Of a stretch of 64,000 nucleotides of DNA, positions 24,071 through 34,980 are shown piece by piece (position 1 is the stretch's first letter; the number at the start of each line of letters is the position of its first letter). The DNA comes from Isoetes taiwanensis (Eukaryota > Streptophyta > Lycopodiopsida > Isoetales > Isoetaceae), in assembly GCA_021234155.1 (NCBI GenBank), contig JAJEKV010000026.1:310001-374000 (forward strand), read 5' to 3'. The translations under genes and the position numbers were made by a program. The notes below the pieces were generated by a model that saw only the letters and a list, made by a program, of their open reading frames with translations, was not told the DNA's origin and made no database searches.

Positions 24071-24601
24071 TGTATACACAACAAGAGAAAGGTCAATTAG
24101 CTACGTCTGTAGCGACGTCTGTGTCACGTCTATGCGACATCTGGCCACGTGACACAGACGTGGCATAGACGTCGCTGGAGACACGTCGCATGCGACGTGG
24201 TGCTAGACGTCGCATGTGACGTCTATAGACGTGACACAGACGTGACATAGATGTGACACAGACGTAACCCACGTGACCCAGACGTGACCATCTGGTAGAC
24301 GTCACATGCGACATATACCAGACGTGGCATGCGAATAAATATTTATATAAATATATTTTATTATTAATTAAAAAAATTAAATAAAATAAAAATAAAAAAT
24401 TTTAGACGTCGCATGCGACGTCATGCAAAAAAAATAAAAATAAAAAATGAATGAATTACTTAGATAATTACAATATGATGTACAAGAAGCAAAAGGCTTG
24501 TCATCTTTTTTTTTTTTAATTAAAAATCGTGTATTGTGTTTATATTTTTAAATAATCACAAAAGACTCGTTAAGGGGAGTATCCACCCTTTTAGCCTAGA
24601 G

Positions 24602-25131
24602 CTAATCTCTGTCAGACTTGGTGGAGTCGTCATCCAAGTAAATGGTTTGAGGACGCCTCTCAACCTCATCTTGAGGTTCGCGATCGGATGACTCTCCAAA
24701 GTTCGAGGCTCCCTCGTCGACCCCTCGTCCTGCGTCCTTGTCTAAGGCTTGGTTCATGTGTTCCACTGCTTCCTATAAAAACCAGAAGAATATGGCATTA
24801 ATGTGGCATTAATGTAGTTCATAGAATTACAATAATTACGTACAACACACATTGGCATTCCCGTGATGTGGGATAGTTCCCTCTTTGTATAACTGTTCAT
24901 ATATATAAACAACTCCAAGAGTAGTGGCTATTTGTACGTGCTCCTTGCTAGGGGAAAACCCGTATAGCTAGTACTATGACAATATAACGAGTATTAGCTA
25001 ATGACATTTAAAGTTCTTATTAAAATTAATGTGAACCAATTTATAGCTCTTACGAATCTATGGTGAAACCCTTTCCGACCGCCGGAGCCCAAATGAGACA
25101 GAATTTGTTGACTTGCAGTTTCTTTCGCAGT
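24602..25131 (-). CDS. Transposon-borne spliced gene, 3' end (three exons)
   Basis: Three antisense segments have GT-AG borders and all join in phase 0. First is 25,054-25,131 (TAKETASQQILSHLGSGGRKGF; donor GTAAGAGC). Second is 24,851-24,967 (YGFSPSKEHVQIATTLGVVY; donor GTGTGT). Last is 24,602-24,772, after a TTTTTATAG acceptor, ending in an acidic tail and TAG. The first exon resembles the K..S..N/Q......H..GS..F motif of plant Ptta/En/Spm transposase-associated proteins, so that is my tentative family. A stop in the run upstream of 25,131 leaves the 5' end unresolved; it may be a decayed gene. Its place inside the ACGT-bordered element supports a transposon origin. Confidence 0.45.
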
Positions 25132-25310
25132 CTGTTATGTATGTTTCTTCAGTGGATCCTTTGCACGTTGGAATGCGATCTGATTGCAAGGCACACAACA
25201 TTATCACAAGTTAAAGTGAACGAATGGCAAAAAAAAAAAAAGGCCTTGATATCTTCCTAGCCCTAGCTACCTCTACCTAAAACTGACAATAAATGTGAAC
25301 TAAGGCCCGA

Positions 25311-25682
25311 ACACCTGGTCCTCCCCACTCTTGGTGGAGCCGACCATGTCCTTGCCGTAGCCACCTCTACCTAAGAATGAGAAGAAAAATGGACTTGGAC
25401 CCGGACACCTGGTCCTCTCCACTCGAGGTGGAGCCGACCGTGCCCTTGAACAAGTTACTACAATTTTATTTTAAACCTAAAAAATAACAAGTGGAACTGG
25501 AAGTGGACTTGAATCCGAGTACGTGGTCCTCTCCACTCTAGGTGGAGTCGACCGTGCCCTTGAACAAGCCACTCCTTAACCTAGAAAAAATTTATGATTG
25601 TAGTGAAAGTGGACTTCGACCCGAGTACGTGATCCTCTCCACTCTAGGTGGAGCCGACCCGTGCCCTTGAACAAGCCACTCC
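25311..25682 (+). repeat. Four spaced copies of a 50-bp box
   Basis: A box with CTGGTCCTCTCCACTC then GGTGGAGCCGACCGTGCCCT recurs at about 25,311, 25,406, 25,521 and 25,627. Spacing is near 105 bp. The inner CTCCAC...GTGGAG forms a hairpin in every copy. Function unknown; decayed exon repeats of the transposon gene are possible. Confidence 0.8.
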
Positions 25683-25849
25683 ATCAATTTTTTTAAAGTA
25701 CTTAAAACTATAAAAATAAAATGCAAGTGCGATGAACTACTTACCAAAAGAAGGGCGTGTGTACACAAGATCCTGTCGGGTCCAAATCGTAATAGAAAGC
25801 TGCAACAGAAGTAACAAAGCATTAGAAGAATAAGAACAAAGAACAAAAA

Positions 25850-26425
25850 GATCGAAGAAGAAAGAAAGGAAAAAAGGGGAGGGGGGAGGGGAATAGGAAA
25901 CAAGAGATTAAAACAAGAGGAAGGAATAAGAGAAGATATAAAAGAATAGAAGGAAAGAAATAAGGATAGAATAAAGAAGAAATAAGAGAAGAAAGAAGAA
26001 AGAATGAAGAAAAAAAGAGGAAATAAGAGAAGGGAAGGGAATAGAATGGAAGGAAGAAATAAATAAGGGAGAGGAAATAAAAGGATCGAAGGGAAAGTGA
26101 GGAAGAAATGCAAAAGAATGAAGAATAAGAAATAATACGAGAAGGACGGGGAGAGAAGGAAAAAATAAGAGAAGGAAGGGAAGAGAAGAAAGAAATAAGG
26201 GAAGGGAGGGGAAAAAATGAGGAATGAGAAAGCATGAGAAAGAATGGAAATGAGAAAGCATGGGAAAGAAATGAGAATGAGAAAAGAAATGAGGAAGAAA
26301 TGAGGGAGGAAGAGTGAGGAAAGAAGAAATGTGGGAAGAATAGAAGCATGGAAGAAAGAATGAGGAAAGAATGAGGAAGAAAAATAATGAATAAAGAAGA
26401 AGAGGAAGGAAATGAAACAAAAAAA
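25850..26425 (+). repeat. 575-bp purine (GA/GGA/GAA) tract
   Basis: Nearly every base on the plus strand is A or G, in irregular GAAGAA, GGGAAG and AATGAG words. Long open frames on the minus strand here (Phe/Ser/Leu-rich) are by-products of this composition and are not annotated. Such tracts can form triplex DNA. Confidence 0.85.
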
Positions 26426-26869
26426 TTTGAAATCTAGCCTAACGATTCGATCCAAAAACCTATTCAATCTAAAAATCATGATGTACTAACCTTAAAAATA
26501 GTTCTTGCAAGTCGAGAAAGCCTTTAGCGCCGGAATTCGCCCAAAAAGTCGTGACTTTGAAGCCTAGAAACGGACCCAGATCTGTAAAAAGCTCTAGACG
26601 TCACATGTGTTGTCGACGTCGCATGCGACGTATTTTCAAAAATGTGTAAATACGGCTTTACGTCGCATGCGACGTGCATGTGACGTATTTTGTTATAGCG
26701 ACGTCTGGCACTTTTTAATTTTTTGGGTGCCTTTTTTTATGTGATGGTCATGAAAATTTGTCCTTAAGCTAATTTGGACCTGTCTAAGCCATGTATGCAG
26801 TCAAATTCACATTCTGGATTTATCCAATCTTCTATTGCTACTACTTATAAATGTTAACGGGATGTTTGA

Positions 26870-29800
26870 GCCTGGGGTCCTTGCTCTCCCCTCCTGTGAG
26901 CTCGGGATCTTTTTTGGGTCCCGCCTCCTGGGGTCCTTGCTCTCCCCTCCTGTGAGGAGGCCTTGCAAGGACCTGGCCTTGTTTGACTTGGGGAAGAGTC
27001 CCAGCTCGGTTGCCCAACAACGGGCTGCAGGGACCGCTCTAATGCTAACTCCTTGATCGAAACCTTGTCCGAAAATTCGAAAAATTGGCCTGTATGTTGG
27101 TGATGACTTAGGAAACCAGCTGGCAAAAAATTGGAATTTAATTCCGTGCTATGCATTAATTACGAATTTATGGATGCTTTGCTACTACAAAAGCGGCCCT
27201 CGACATCGGATTGCCACATCAGGAGGAGGGCAGATCCAAACTCCATTCTGCCAGTTCCACTTGCTTCGCGTTCCCAAGTGCAGTCTCTTGGCCAGGTCCC
27301 AACTGCAAAGGACAAAAACTCGGCCCCCAAAATTGTAAGAGACCCATGGGAGACCGCTCGAGTAGATCTTGCTGTGCGTTCCTGAGACACCGACATAAAT
27401 GGGTAGAAGCGACTACTCATAAAAAGTCTAGACGGTTTTGCCCAGTTGACTAAGAGCATGTCAGTTAGGAACGTTACAAAAATGCAAACCCTCCAAGAAC
27501 CTGGCAATTTACAGGGTTTATGTTTCGGAGGCCCTATCCTTGTCAGATACGTCCTAGATCTTGCGCCGCGTCTTGAAGTAGGGGGAGGTGTCCAGGCCAG
27601 AGCACGGACCCTAAAAACCCGCCCGAAGCAGCTTGCCCCAAAAGTCCTCTCCCGAAGGCCCTGGCGACTGACGGGCAAGCTCCCCTATCCGAAACCGTGA
27701 TTTGGCTCTTTCATTGGGGCTAGAGCGTCGACAATACCCTAGAAACCAAGTTTCATGGCCAGAAGACCACCCACTCTTCCAGAAGCGCCAAAGTAGCTCA
27801 TCTCTAGTACCCTCGTAGTCAATTGGCATGGGAGGTGGATGCGGAATACTGCCATGTAGGGTGCACGGGTTCCTTCCTCATGCAAAACTGATCGTGTAAC
27901 TTGGTTCCTAGGGTAATTTCGCCATTCCAGACGACTTGGCGAAGTCGAATCTCCATTCCGAGCCTCCGCCGCAGTGCCCGAACGACAAAACACTTCGGTT
28001 TCTACACGGTCGCCTGCAGGACGCTCTGCGGTTTGATAAGTTCCCCCAGATCGATCTTGGATTTTTCCATACCTGCCCGAAGAAGAGCCCATGAATGGAG
28101 GATTCAATGGTCGGATAGGGAATCGAGCTCCGGGAGGATGGTCATTAGCGTATGGCCCCCGGGGAGCGCTGTCAGGAAAGGCTGCCTCGGGAACTTTTTT
28201 GGGTCCCACCTCCTAGGGTCCTTGCTCTCCCCTCCTGTGAGGAGGCCTTGCAAGGTCCTGGCCTTGTTTCACTTGGGGAAGAGTCCCAGCTCGGGTGCCC
28301 AACAACGGGCTGCACGGACCACTCTAATGCTTGTCCAGAAATCCAAAAAATTGGCTTGTATGCTGGTGATGACTTAGGAAGCCAGCTGGCAAAAAATCGG
28401 AATTTAATTCCGTGCTATGCATTAATTACGAATTTATGGATGTCTTGCTACTGCAAAAGCGGCCCTCGACTTCGGATTGCCACATCAGGAGGAGGGCAGA
28501 TCCAAACTCCATTCTGCCAGTTCGGCTTGCTTCTTGTTCCCAAGTGCAGCCTCTTGCTAGGTCCCAAGTGCAAAGGACCGAAACTTGGCCCCCAAAACGC
28601 AAACCCTCCAAGAACCTGGTACGTTTCGGAGGCCCTATCCTTGTCAGATTCGTCCAGGACCTTGCGCTGCATCTTGAAGTAGATGAGGAGTGTCCAGGCG
28701 AGAGCATAGGCCCTAAAAACCCCCCAGAAGCAACTTGCCCCAAAAGTCGACTCCTGAAAGCCCTAGCGACTGACGAGCAAGCTCCCATATCTGGAACTGT
28801 GATTTGGCTCTTCCATTGGGACCAGAGCGTTGACAATGCCCTGGGGACCAAGTTTCGTGGCTAGAAGACCCCCACTCTCCCAGAAACGCCAAAGTAGCTC
28901 ATGTCCAGCACCCTCGTAGTCAATTGGCATGGGAGGTGGATGCTGAATACTGCCATGTAGGGCACATGCATTCCTTCCTCATGCAAAACTGGCCGTATAA
29001 CTTGGTCCCTAGGGTAATTTTGCCATTTTGGATGATCTGGCGAAGTCGAATCTCCGTTCCGGGGCCTCCGCACTGCCCGAACGATAAAACACTTCGGTTT
29101 CTACATGGTCCCCTGCAGGACGCTCTGCAGTTTGATAAGTTCCCCCGGACCGATCTTGGATTTTTCCAGACCTGCCCGAAGCAAAGCCCATGAATGGAGG
29201 ATTCAATGGTCGGATAGGGGAACCGAGCTCCAGGAGGATGGTCATTAGCGTACGGCCCCCGGGGAGCGCTGCCAGGAAAGGCTGCCTCGGGAACTTTTTT
29301 GGGTCCCGCCTCCTGGGGTCCTTGCTCTCCCCTCCTGTGAGGAGGCCTTGCAAGGTCCTGGCCTTGTTTGACTTGGGGAAGAGTCCCAGCTTGGTTGCCC
29401 AACAACGGGTTGCACGGACCGCTCTAATGCTAACTCCGTGATCGAAACTTTGTTCAAAAATTCGAAAAAATGGCCTGTATGCTGGTGATGACTTAGGAAG
29501 CCAGCTGGCAAAAAATTGGAATTTAATTCCGTGCTATGCATTAATTACGATTTATGGATGCCTTGCTACTGCAAAAGAGGCCCTCGACTTCGGATTGCCA
29601 CATCAGGAGGATAGCAGATCCAAACTCCATTCTGCTAGTTCTGCTTGCTTCGCGTTCCCAATTGCAGCCTCTCGGTCAGGTCCCAAGTGCAAAGAACCGA
29701 AACTCGGCCCCCCAAACGCAAACCCTCCAAACCTGGTAACTCACAGGGTTTACGTTTCGGAGGCCTTATCCTTGTCAGATTCGTCCAGGACCTTGCGCTG

Positions 29801-30765
29801 CGTCTTGAAGTAAGGGCGGGGTGCCCAGGCCAGAGCACGGGCCCTAAAACCCCCCGGAAGCAGCTTGCCGCAAAAGTCCTCTCCCAAAGGCCCTGGCGAC
29901 TGACGGGCAAGCTCCCCTATCGGGAACCGTGATTTGGCTCTTCCATTGGGACCAGAGCATCCACAATGCCCTGGGGACCAAGTCTTGTGGCCAGAAGACC
30001 ACCCACTCTCCCAGAAGCGACAAAGTAGCTCATGTCCAGCACCCTCATAGTCAATTCGCATGGGAGGTGGATGCTGAATACTGCCACGTAGGACGCACGC
30101 GTTCCTTCCTCATGAAAAACTGACCGAGTAACTTGGTCCCTAGGGTAATTTTGCAATTCCGGACGACGTGGCAAAGTCGAATCTCTGTTCCGGGGCCTCC
30201 ACAATGCCCGAACGACAAAACACTTCGGTTTCTACATGGTCGCCCGCAGGACGCTCTGCGGTTTGATAAGTTCCCCCAGACCGATCTTGAATTTTTCCGG
30301 ACTTGCCCGAAGCAGGGCCCATGAACGGAGGATTCAACGGTCGGATAGGGGAACCGAGCTCCGGGAGGGTGGTCATTAGCGTACAACCCCCCGGGGGAGC
30401 GCTGCTAGGAAAGGCTGCCTCGGGAACTTTTTTGGGTCCCACCTCCGGGGTCCTTGCTCTCCCCTCCTGTGAGGAGGCCTTGCAAGGTCCTGGCCTTGTT
30501 TGACTTGGGGAAGAGTCCCAGCTTGGCTGCCCAACAATGGGCTGCATGGATCGCTCTAATGCTAACTCCTTGATCAAAACCTTGTCCATAAATTTGAAAA
30601 AATGGCTTGTATGCTGGTGATGACTTAGAAAGCTAACTGGCAAAAAATCAGAAGTTAATTCCGTGCTATGCATTGCTACTACAAAAGCGGCCCTCGACTT
30701 TGAATTGCCACATCAGGAGGATGGCAGATCCAATCTCCATTCTGCCAGTTCCTATACTGGCTCAT
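26870..30765 (+). repeat. Tandem array of a 1.1-1.3 kb unit, about 3.3 copies
   Basis: The word TGTGAGGAGGCCTTGCAAGG recurs at 26,951, 28,236, 29,336 and 30,468, giving periods of 1,285, 1,100 and 1,132 bp. Approximate units: 26,907-28,188, 28,189-29,289, 29,290-30,423, and a partial unit 30,424-30,755. Shared landmarks in order: CTTGTTTGACTTGGGGAAG, AATTTAATTCCGTGCTATGC, a CCTGGGGACCAAG block, and AACTTTTTTGGGTCCC. The units are GC-richer than the surroundings. Open frames occur on both strands, but none is kept intact in all copies, so no gene is called. Unit 1 has extra sequence near 27,340-27,470. A young satellite or a segmentally amplified transposon piece is likely. Confidence 0.85.
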
Positions 30766-31489
30766 AAAGTGGCCAGGTCAGTTATAAAATCTTTTATTTT
30801 CATTTGGTTCCAGACTGGGTGTATTGGATCCTCAATTAAGCTTCACAAATGGGTAAACGGACCTATATTTCTTAAAGCTTTGAAAATACGACTCAAAGAA
30901 TGCCTATAAGTGCTACTACAATTTGAACAATCCTTTATTTATAGCGCCATATTTAATATGTATGATAGATGACTATTTGATGAGAGAACTATTACTAAAA
31001 TTGCATGTTGTAAGTGCATCAGAACACTTGTGGAGGTTTTGCAATTGTTCTCAGAAATGAAGATGTCGATCTGTGAGAATATTTGATAGGTAGTCCTTGA
31101 ATACACATCAAGAATAGACTAGTTGTACTAAATTCTTATAATTATGAGGATGCGGGGCCCTTGTGTAATATTATGGAAGTGAAATGTAATCTTCATATAG
31201 TATCTTCACGAACTCATGTCTATGAGTATAAGTATATGTATAAAAACTTTGCCCGTTTCATCTTCATTTTAATATGTGACATTATTAGTATGTGTAATCC
31301 TTGTGGATTTCTATGTCTTTACGAACTCAGGTCTATAAATATAATTATATACTAATCTCAAACATTATCTTTTGTAATTGAATCAATGGCTCTTTTTTCC
31401 TCAAGAGCACGCATTACAGAGAAATAACATCAAAATACGTCCACAAAAACACATCAACCCCAATTCTAGGTCCATTTTTTATTTTTAGA
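30766..31489. other. Unassigned AT-rich spacer
   Basis: No gene, structural RNA or clear repeat is visible. Confidence 0.5.
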
Positions 31490-32375
31490 AGGTGTGGTCT
31501 TTTCTTGAGGTGTGGTTGTTTTTAAGAGGTGTAGTTTCAAAGGTGGTGTTTTTAAGGAGGAGGTGTTTTTTTAGGTGTGGTTTATAAGCAGACATAGCTT
31601 TTAAGTAGTTGTTTTTTAAGGAAGTATAGTTTTCTAAAGTAATATGAATTTTTAAGTTGAGACGTTGTTTTTTGGGGTGTGGTTTATAAGCAGGCATAGT
31701 TTTTAAGTAGTTATTTTTTAAAGAAGTATGGATTTTTGAGGTGTGGTTTATAGGTGGGAGTAGTTTTTAAATGGTTTTTTTTCAATAAAGTATGGTTTTT
31801 TGAAGTGGTGTAGTTTATAACTAGGTGTAGTTTTTAAGAAGCTATTTTTTAAGGAAGTATGGTTTTTATGAGATGTTTATATAACTAGGTGTAGTTTTTA
31901 AGAGCTGTTTTTTAAGAAAGTATGGTTTTTCAAGATGTGATTTATAAGTAGGTGTAGTTTTTAAGTGGTCGTTTTTTAAGGAAGTGTGTTTTTTTGAAGT
32001 GGTGTGGTTTATAATTAGGTGTAATTTTTAAGTAGTTATTTCTTAAGGAAGTATGGTTTTTTTAGGTGTGATTTATAACTAGATGTAATTTCTAAGTAGC
32101 TGTTTTTTTAGGGAAGTGCGGTTTTTTGAGATGTGGATAAGCAGGTGTAGTTCTTAAGTAGCTATTTTTTTAAAGAAGTATGGTTTTCTGAAGTAGTTGA
32201 TTTTTAAATCAATGTGTTGTTTTTTAAGGTGTAGTTTATAAGCAGGTGTAGTTTTTAAGTAGTTTTTTAAGGAAGTGTAATTTTTTGAGATATGGTCTAT
32301 AAGTACGTGTAGTTTTTAAATGGTTGTTTTTTACAGAACTTTGGTTTTCTGAAGTGGTGTGAGTTTTCTTTATAG
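31490..32375 (+). repeat. T-rich minisatellite, unit about 66 bp, roughly 13 copies
   Basis: Diverged head-to-tail units follow the pattern GTGTGGTTTATAAG, AGGTGTAGTTTTTAAGTAG, TGTTTTTTAAGGAAGTATGG, TTTTTTGA. Units vary from about 60 to 72 bp. Non-coding. Confidence 0.88.
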
Positions 32376-32944
32376 CTGCTTTTGCAAGCATAACCATATC
32401 ATCATGCTCCACTTATTCATATGACTCACTACGGTGTCATTGCATGCTTGTGTCAAACTGTCATTAGCTTAAGGAAATGAGGCAAGTTAAAAAGTTTGGC
32501 AATGGTTGTTTTTGCAAAAACCTCCATGGTGACATGGAAAGAATATGACGATGTGGCAAGGGTAATTATGACATGGCAAAATCATTATGAGCAATTGATA
32601 AAATCTTCAACGTGCTCAAGAATGTCAGCCAAGCATTATGCCTTTCTAATGAATATTGTATCTTATATATACTATTTCAACTTGTTTTACGATTAAATAA
32701 GTGAATCTAAAAGGCAGGAGACATGCTGCGTACATTCGGAGGAAATATGACTATAACTTTTGGCCAAGAATGTTTTTTTTTTTTATATTAAAGGACGTCA
32801 TTCTATTCATCATCACATCATGAGAACATTCTATATCACTTTATTCTATATATCACATGGATCCACTACCTAAACAAGATATGCTAGGAGCTGCTCTGCA
32901 TATCATTATCGAGTACATATGGCAGAATTAAGGTCTCTATCACA

Positions 32945-33080
32945 GGAGCGGTTGGTCGTACTTGAAACCGTGACCTCGGGGCAATGGATTTTTAAGGTTC
33001 CCATTACTAGACAGATATTGGCCAGTTTTAAACCCGTGATCTCGGGTGTGGCAATTTAAGGTCCTGCCACTAGACCATGC
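32945..33080 (-). repeat. Dimeric SINE-like unit (two tRNA-like promoters)
   Basis: On the minus strand, TGGTCTAGTGGCAGG (A box, 33,063-33,078) is followed by GATCACGGGTTTAAAAC (B box region, about 33,025-33,041). A second diverged pair follows: TGTCTAGTAATGG (33,001-33,013) and GGTCACGGTTTCAAG (32,960-32,975). The two halves share a CCTTAAA...CCGAGGTCACGG layout, so this is a head-to-tail dimer of one tRNA-related unit of about 65 bp. Confidence 0.65.
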
Positions 33081-33311
33081 CTTGAAGGGCAAACTAGGAA
33101 TGTTATTAGCCATGGCAGCTTCAAACAATACAATGCAGTAGTTTCTATTGTTATAATTACAAATGATACATGTGGAGAAAGAGAAAGAGGATACTCCACT
33201 TGTCGATAATGCAACCAAAGGGATTGCACCTAACGGAATCAAATAGCTTGAAAGATCACAAAATAGCAGTAGAGGGATACCTTTAAAGATGACGACATCA
33301 ATATAGCAAAA

Positions 33312-33652
33312 CATTCCACAATAAAGATGGATGCTTGAGTAATGCAAGGGATCGTAAGAAATGGAGATGATCTGATCTAAGCTGCAACAACGCTGAAATT
33401 ATAGAAGGCTGGAGTTGGTCTAAAACCAGATGTATGGGAAGATATGTCCAGAGGCATAAACAAGCATTCAGAGTTAGGTAGAAAATTCCACATTGAAGAT
33501 GGATGTTTAAGTAATGAAAGGGATCGTAAGAAATGGAGATCGCTTAGTCTTTGTCCCCAGAGCTGCAACAGCACTGGAATTATAGAGGCCAGAGATGGCC
33601 TGAAACCAGATATACGGGAAGCTATCTCTGATAAGCATTCAGAGTTGGGTCC
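33312..33652 (+). repeat. Tandem duplication, about 172 bp
   Basis: 33,312-33,475 and 33,487-33,652 share GGGATCGTAAGAAATGGAGA, GAAATTATAGA/GGAATTATAGA and AAGCATTCAGAGTT in order. Copy 2 is open in one frame (residues DRKKWRSLSLCPQSC). No protein family is recognised. Confidence 0.85.
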
Positions 33653-33759
33653 ATCCCCAACAGGCATGTCTCGCTTATTTTTCTCAACCCTCCCTTTCTT
33701 TAGATCAGGATCTAATGGCACATTGAGTGGCCAGGTCAAATTTTAAGCCAGGTGGATAG

Positions 33760-34706
33760 GTTAGGCTTTCAGATAAGGTGACACTTAAGGTTAGGCTGTT
33801 GTGCTACCTAATTTTTTAATAATAGAGCATAAACATCCGAGTTCTAGGGTGTATTCTGCCTTAACAAATTGGTCCCGAGAGCTTTATCAAACTCGCCCCG
33901 AGTGCTTTATGGTGGTTTCCATAACACGCTAAGTGTTTACGTTGATTTTCATAACAAGCTAGGTGATTTACAGTCATTTTTTATTTCAGCCATGGAACTT
34001 GAGGGCCAGGTTGTGAAGGTGATATAAAAATACTATGGAATCCTAAAATAGAAAGCGAATAAGATTTGTCTTAGGGCGAGATTCCACTGCAACAGATGGC
34101 TATTATTTATTTTGCCGCAACTGCCACAACTGCCTGCATTCAGGAAAACGGAGGTATTGCCGTTTGATTCCACTATGATGATCCGCTTTTGCTAGAATGA
34201 AATCAAAGAGCAAATTTGTCGATTATGATGAATGCCTGTCAAGATCTCTGCCTGATAGTTTTTTTAGGATCAAAATGTCAGGGGAATTCCCCAACAGTTA
34301 TCCAGCAATTAATTGCTTCCCTAGCCTCTCCCAGATGCTCCATATCATGTCCACGGACCTAAATTACATCCAACACTGGAATCTCAATTTCTAGCCAGAA
34401 TTAATAAAGATTCCTCCACTGCTCTGGATCCTGCTCCGTAATTCTCGGCACCACATCCAAGCTAAAAAACCCGCCCCTCGTTTGCATCTTTGAAGTTTGA
34501 AATCTTCTCTTCTTTTCGGCCTGTTGCTAAAAGCCAGGCACTAACTGATGCCAGTGGAATCTAAGCCTTATACAACACATGACACTTGCGACGAATACAA
34601 AATCATAGAAGCTCCGGGACAGACACAAATCCCCCGTAACATAGAAGGAATTCCCGCATGAATTTTTTATTGAGTGCATTGCTAAACAGCATTTTACTGG
34701 CTGACC
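33760..34706. other. Unassigned region
   Basis: Short open stretches only (for example 34,197-34,394, beginning MKSKSKFVDYDECLSRSL), with no recognised domain and no splice context I trust. Confidence 0.4.
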
Positions 34707-34756
34707 CATCTACAACGATGGTTTTAAGTACGCCCGATTTGGGTTGGCCTCCCATG

Positions 34757-34980
34757 GAAACCCTTCCGGCTTTCCATGGAAACCCTTCCGGGTTTTAATG
34801 AAAACCCTTCCGGGTTTTAATGGAAACCCTTCCGGTTTTCAATAAAACCCGGAAGGGTTTTCATGGAAACCCTTCCAGTTTTCCAGAATTTGAAAACCCG
34901 GAAGGGTTTCTATGGAAAGCCGGAAGGGTTTCCATATTGGAAAATCCGGAAGGGTTTCCATGGAAATCCGGAAGGGTTTC
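34757..34980. repeat. Fold-back cluster of CCGGAAGGG / CCCTTCCGG motifs
   Basis: About ten copies; the first run in one orientation (AACCCTTCCGG) and the later run inverted (CCGGAAGGGTT). The whole can fold as a long imperfect hairpin. Related motifs reappear at 35,107-35,215 and at the opposite end of the element. Confidence 0.9.

Larger units (their letters stand above)
24100..26710 (-). mobile_element. DNA transposon with ACGT-rich palindromic ends (En/Spm-like, tentative)
   Basis: Both borders are packed with ACGT cores arranged as GACGTCGCATGCGACGTC-type palindromes (24,100-24,425 and 26,598-26,710), and nowhere between. TAGCGACGTCTG occurs at both edges (24,110-24,121 and 26,696-26,707). 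The interior has minus-strand exons, four 50-bp repeat boxes and a purine tract. Dense subterminal repeats are a feature of CACTA/En-Spm elements. Exact termini and target duplication could not be fixed because the palindromes make alignment ambiguous. It truncates LINE copy 2. Confidence 0.6.

Noticed and set aside
25592-26479. Long minus-strand open frames rich in Phe, Ser and Leu
   Set aside because: They follow from the purine tract, which rarely contains stop codons on the opposite strand; three frames are open at once.
27160-30673. Many open frames of 90-177 aa on both strands
   Set aside because: Shadows of the GC-rich tandem unit; none is preserved in the same frame in all copies and no domain is seen.
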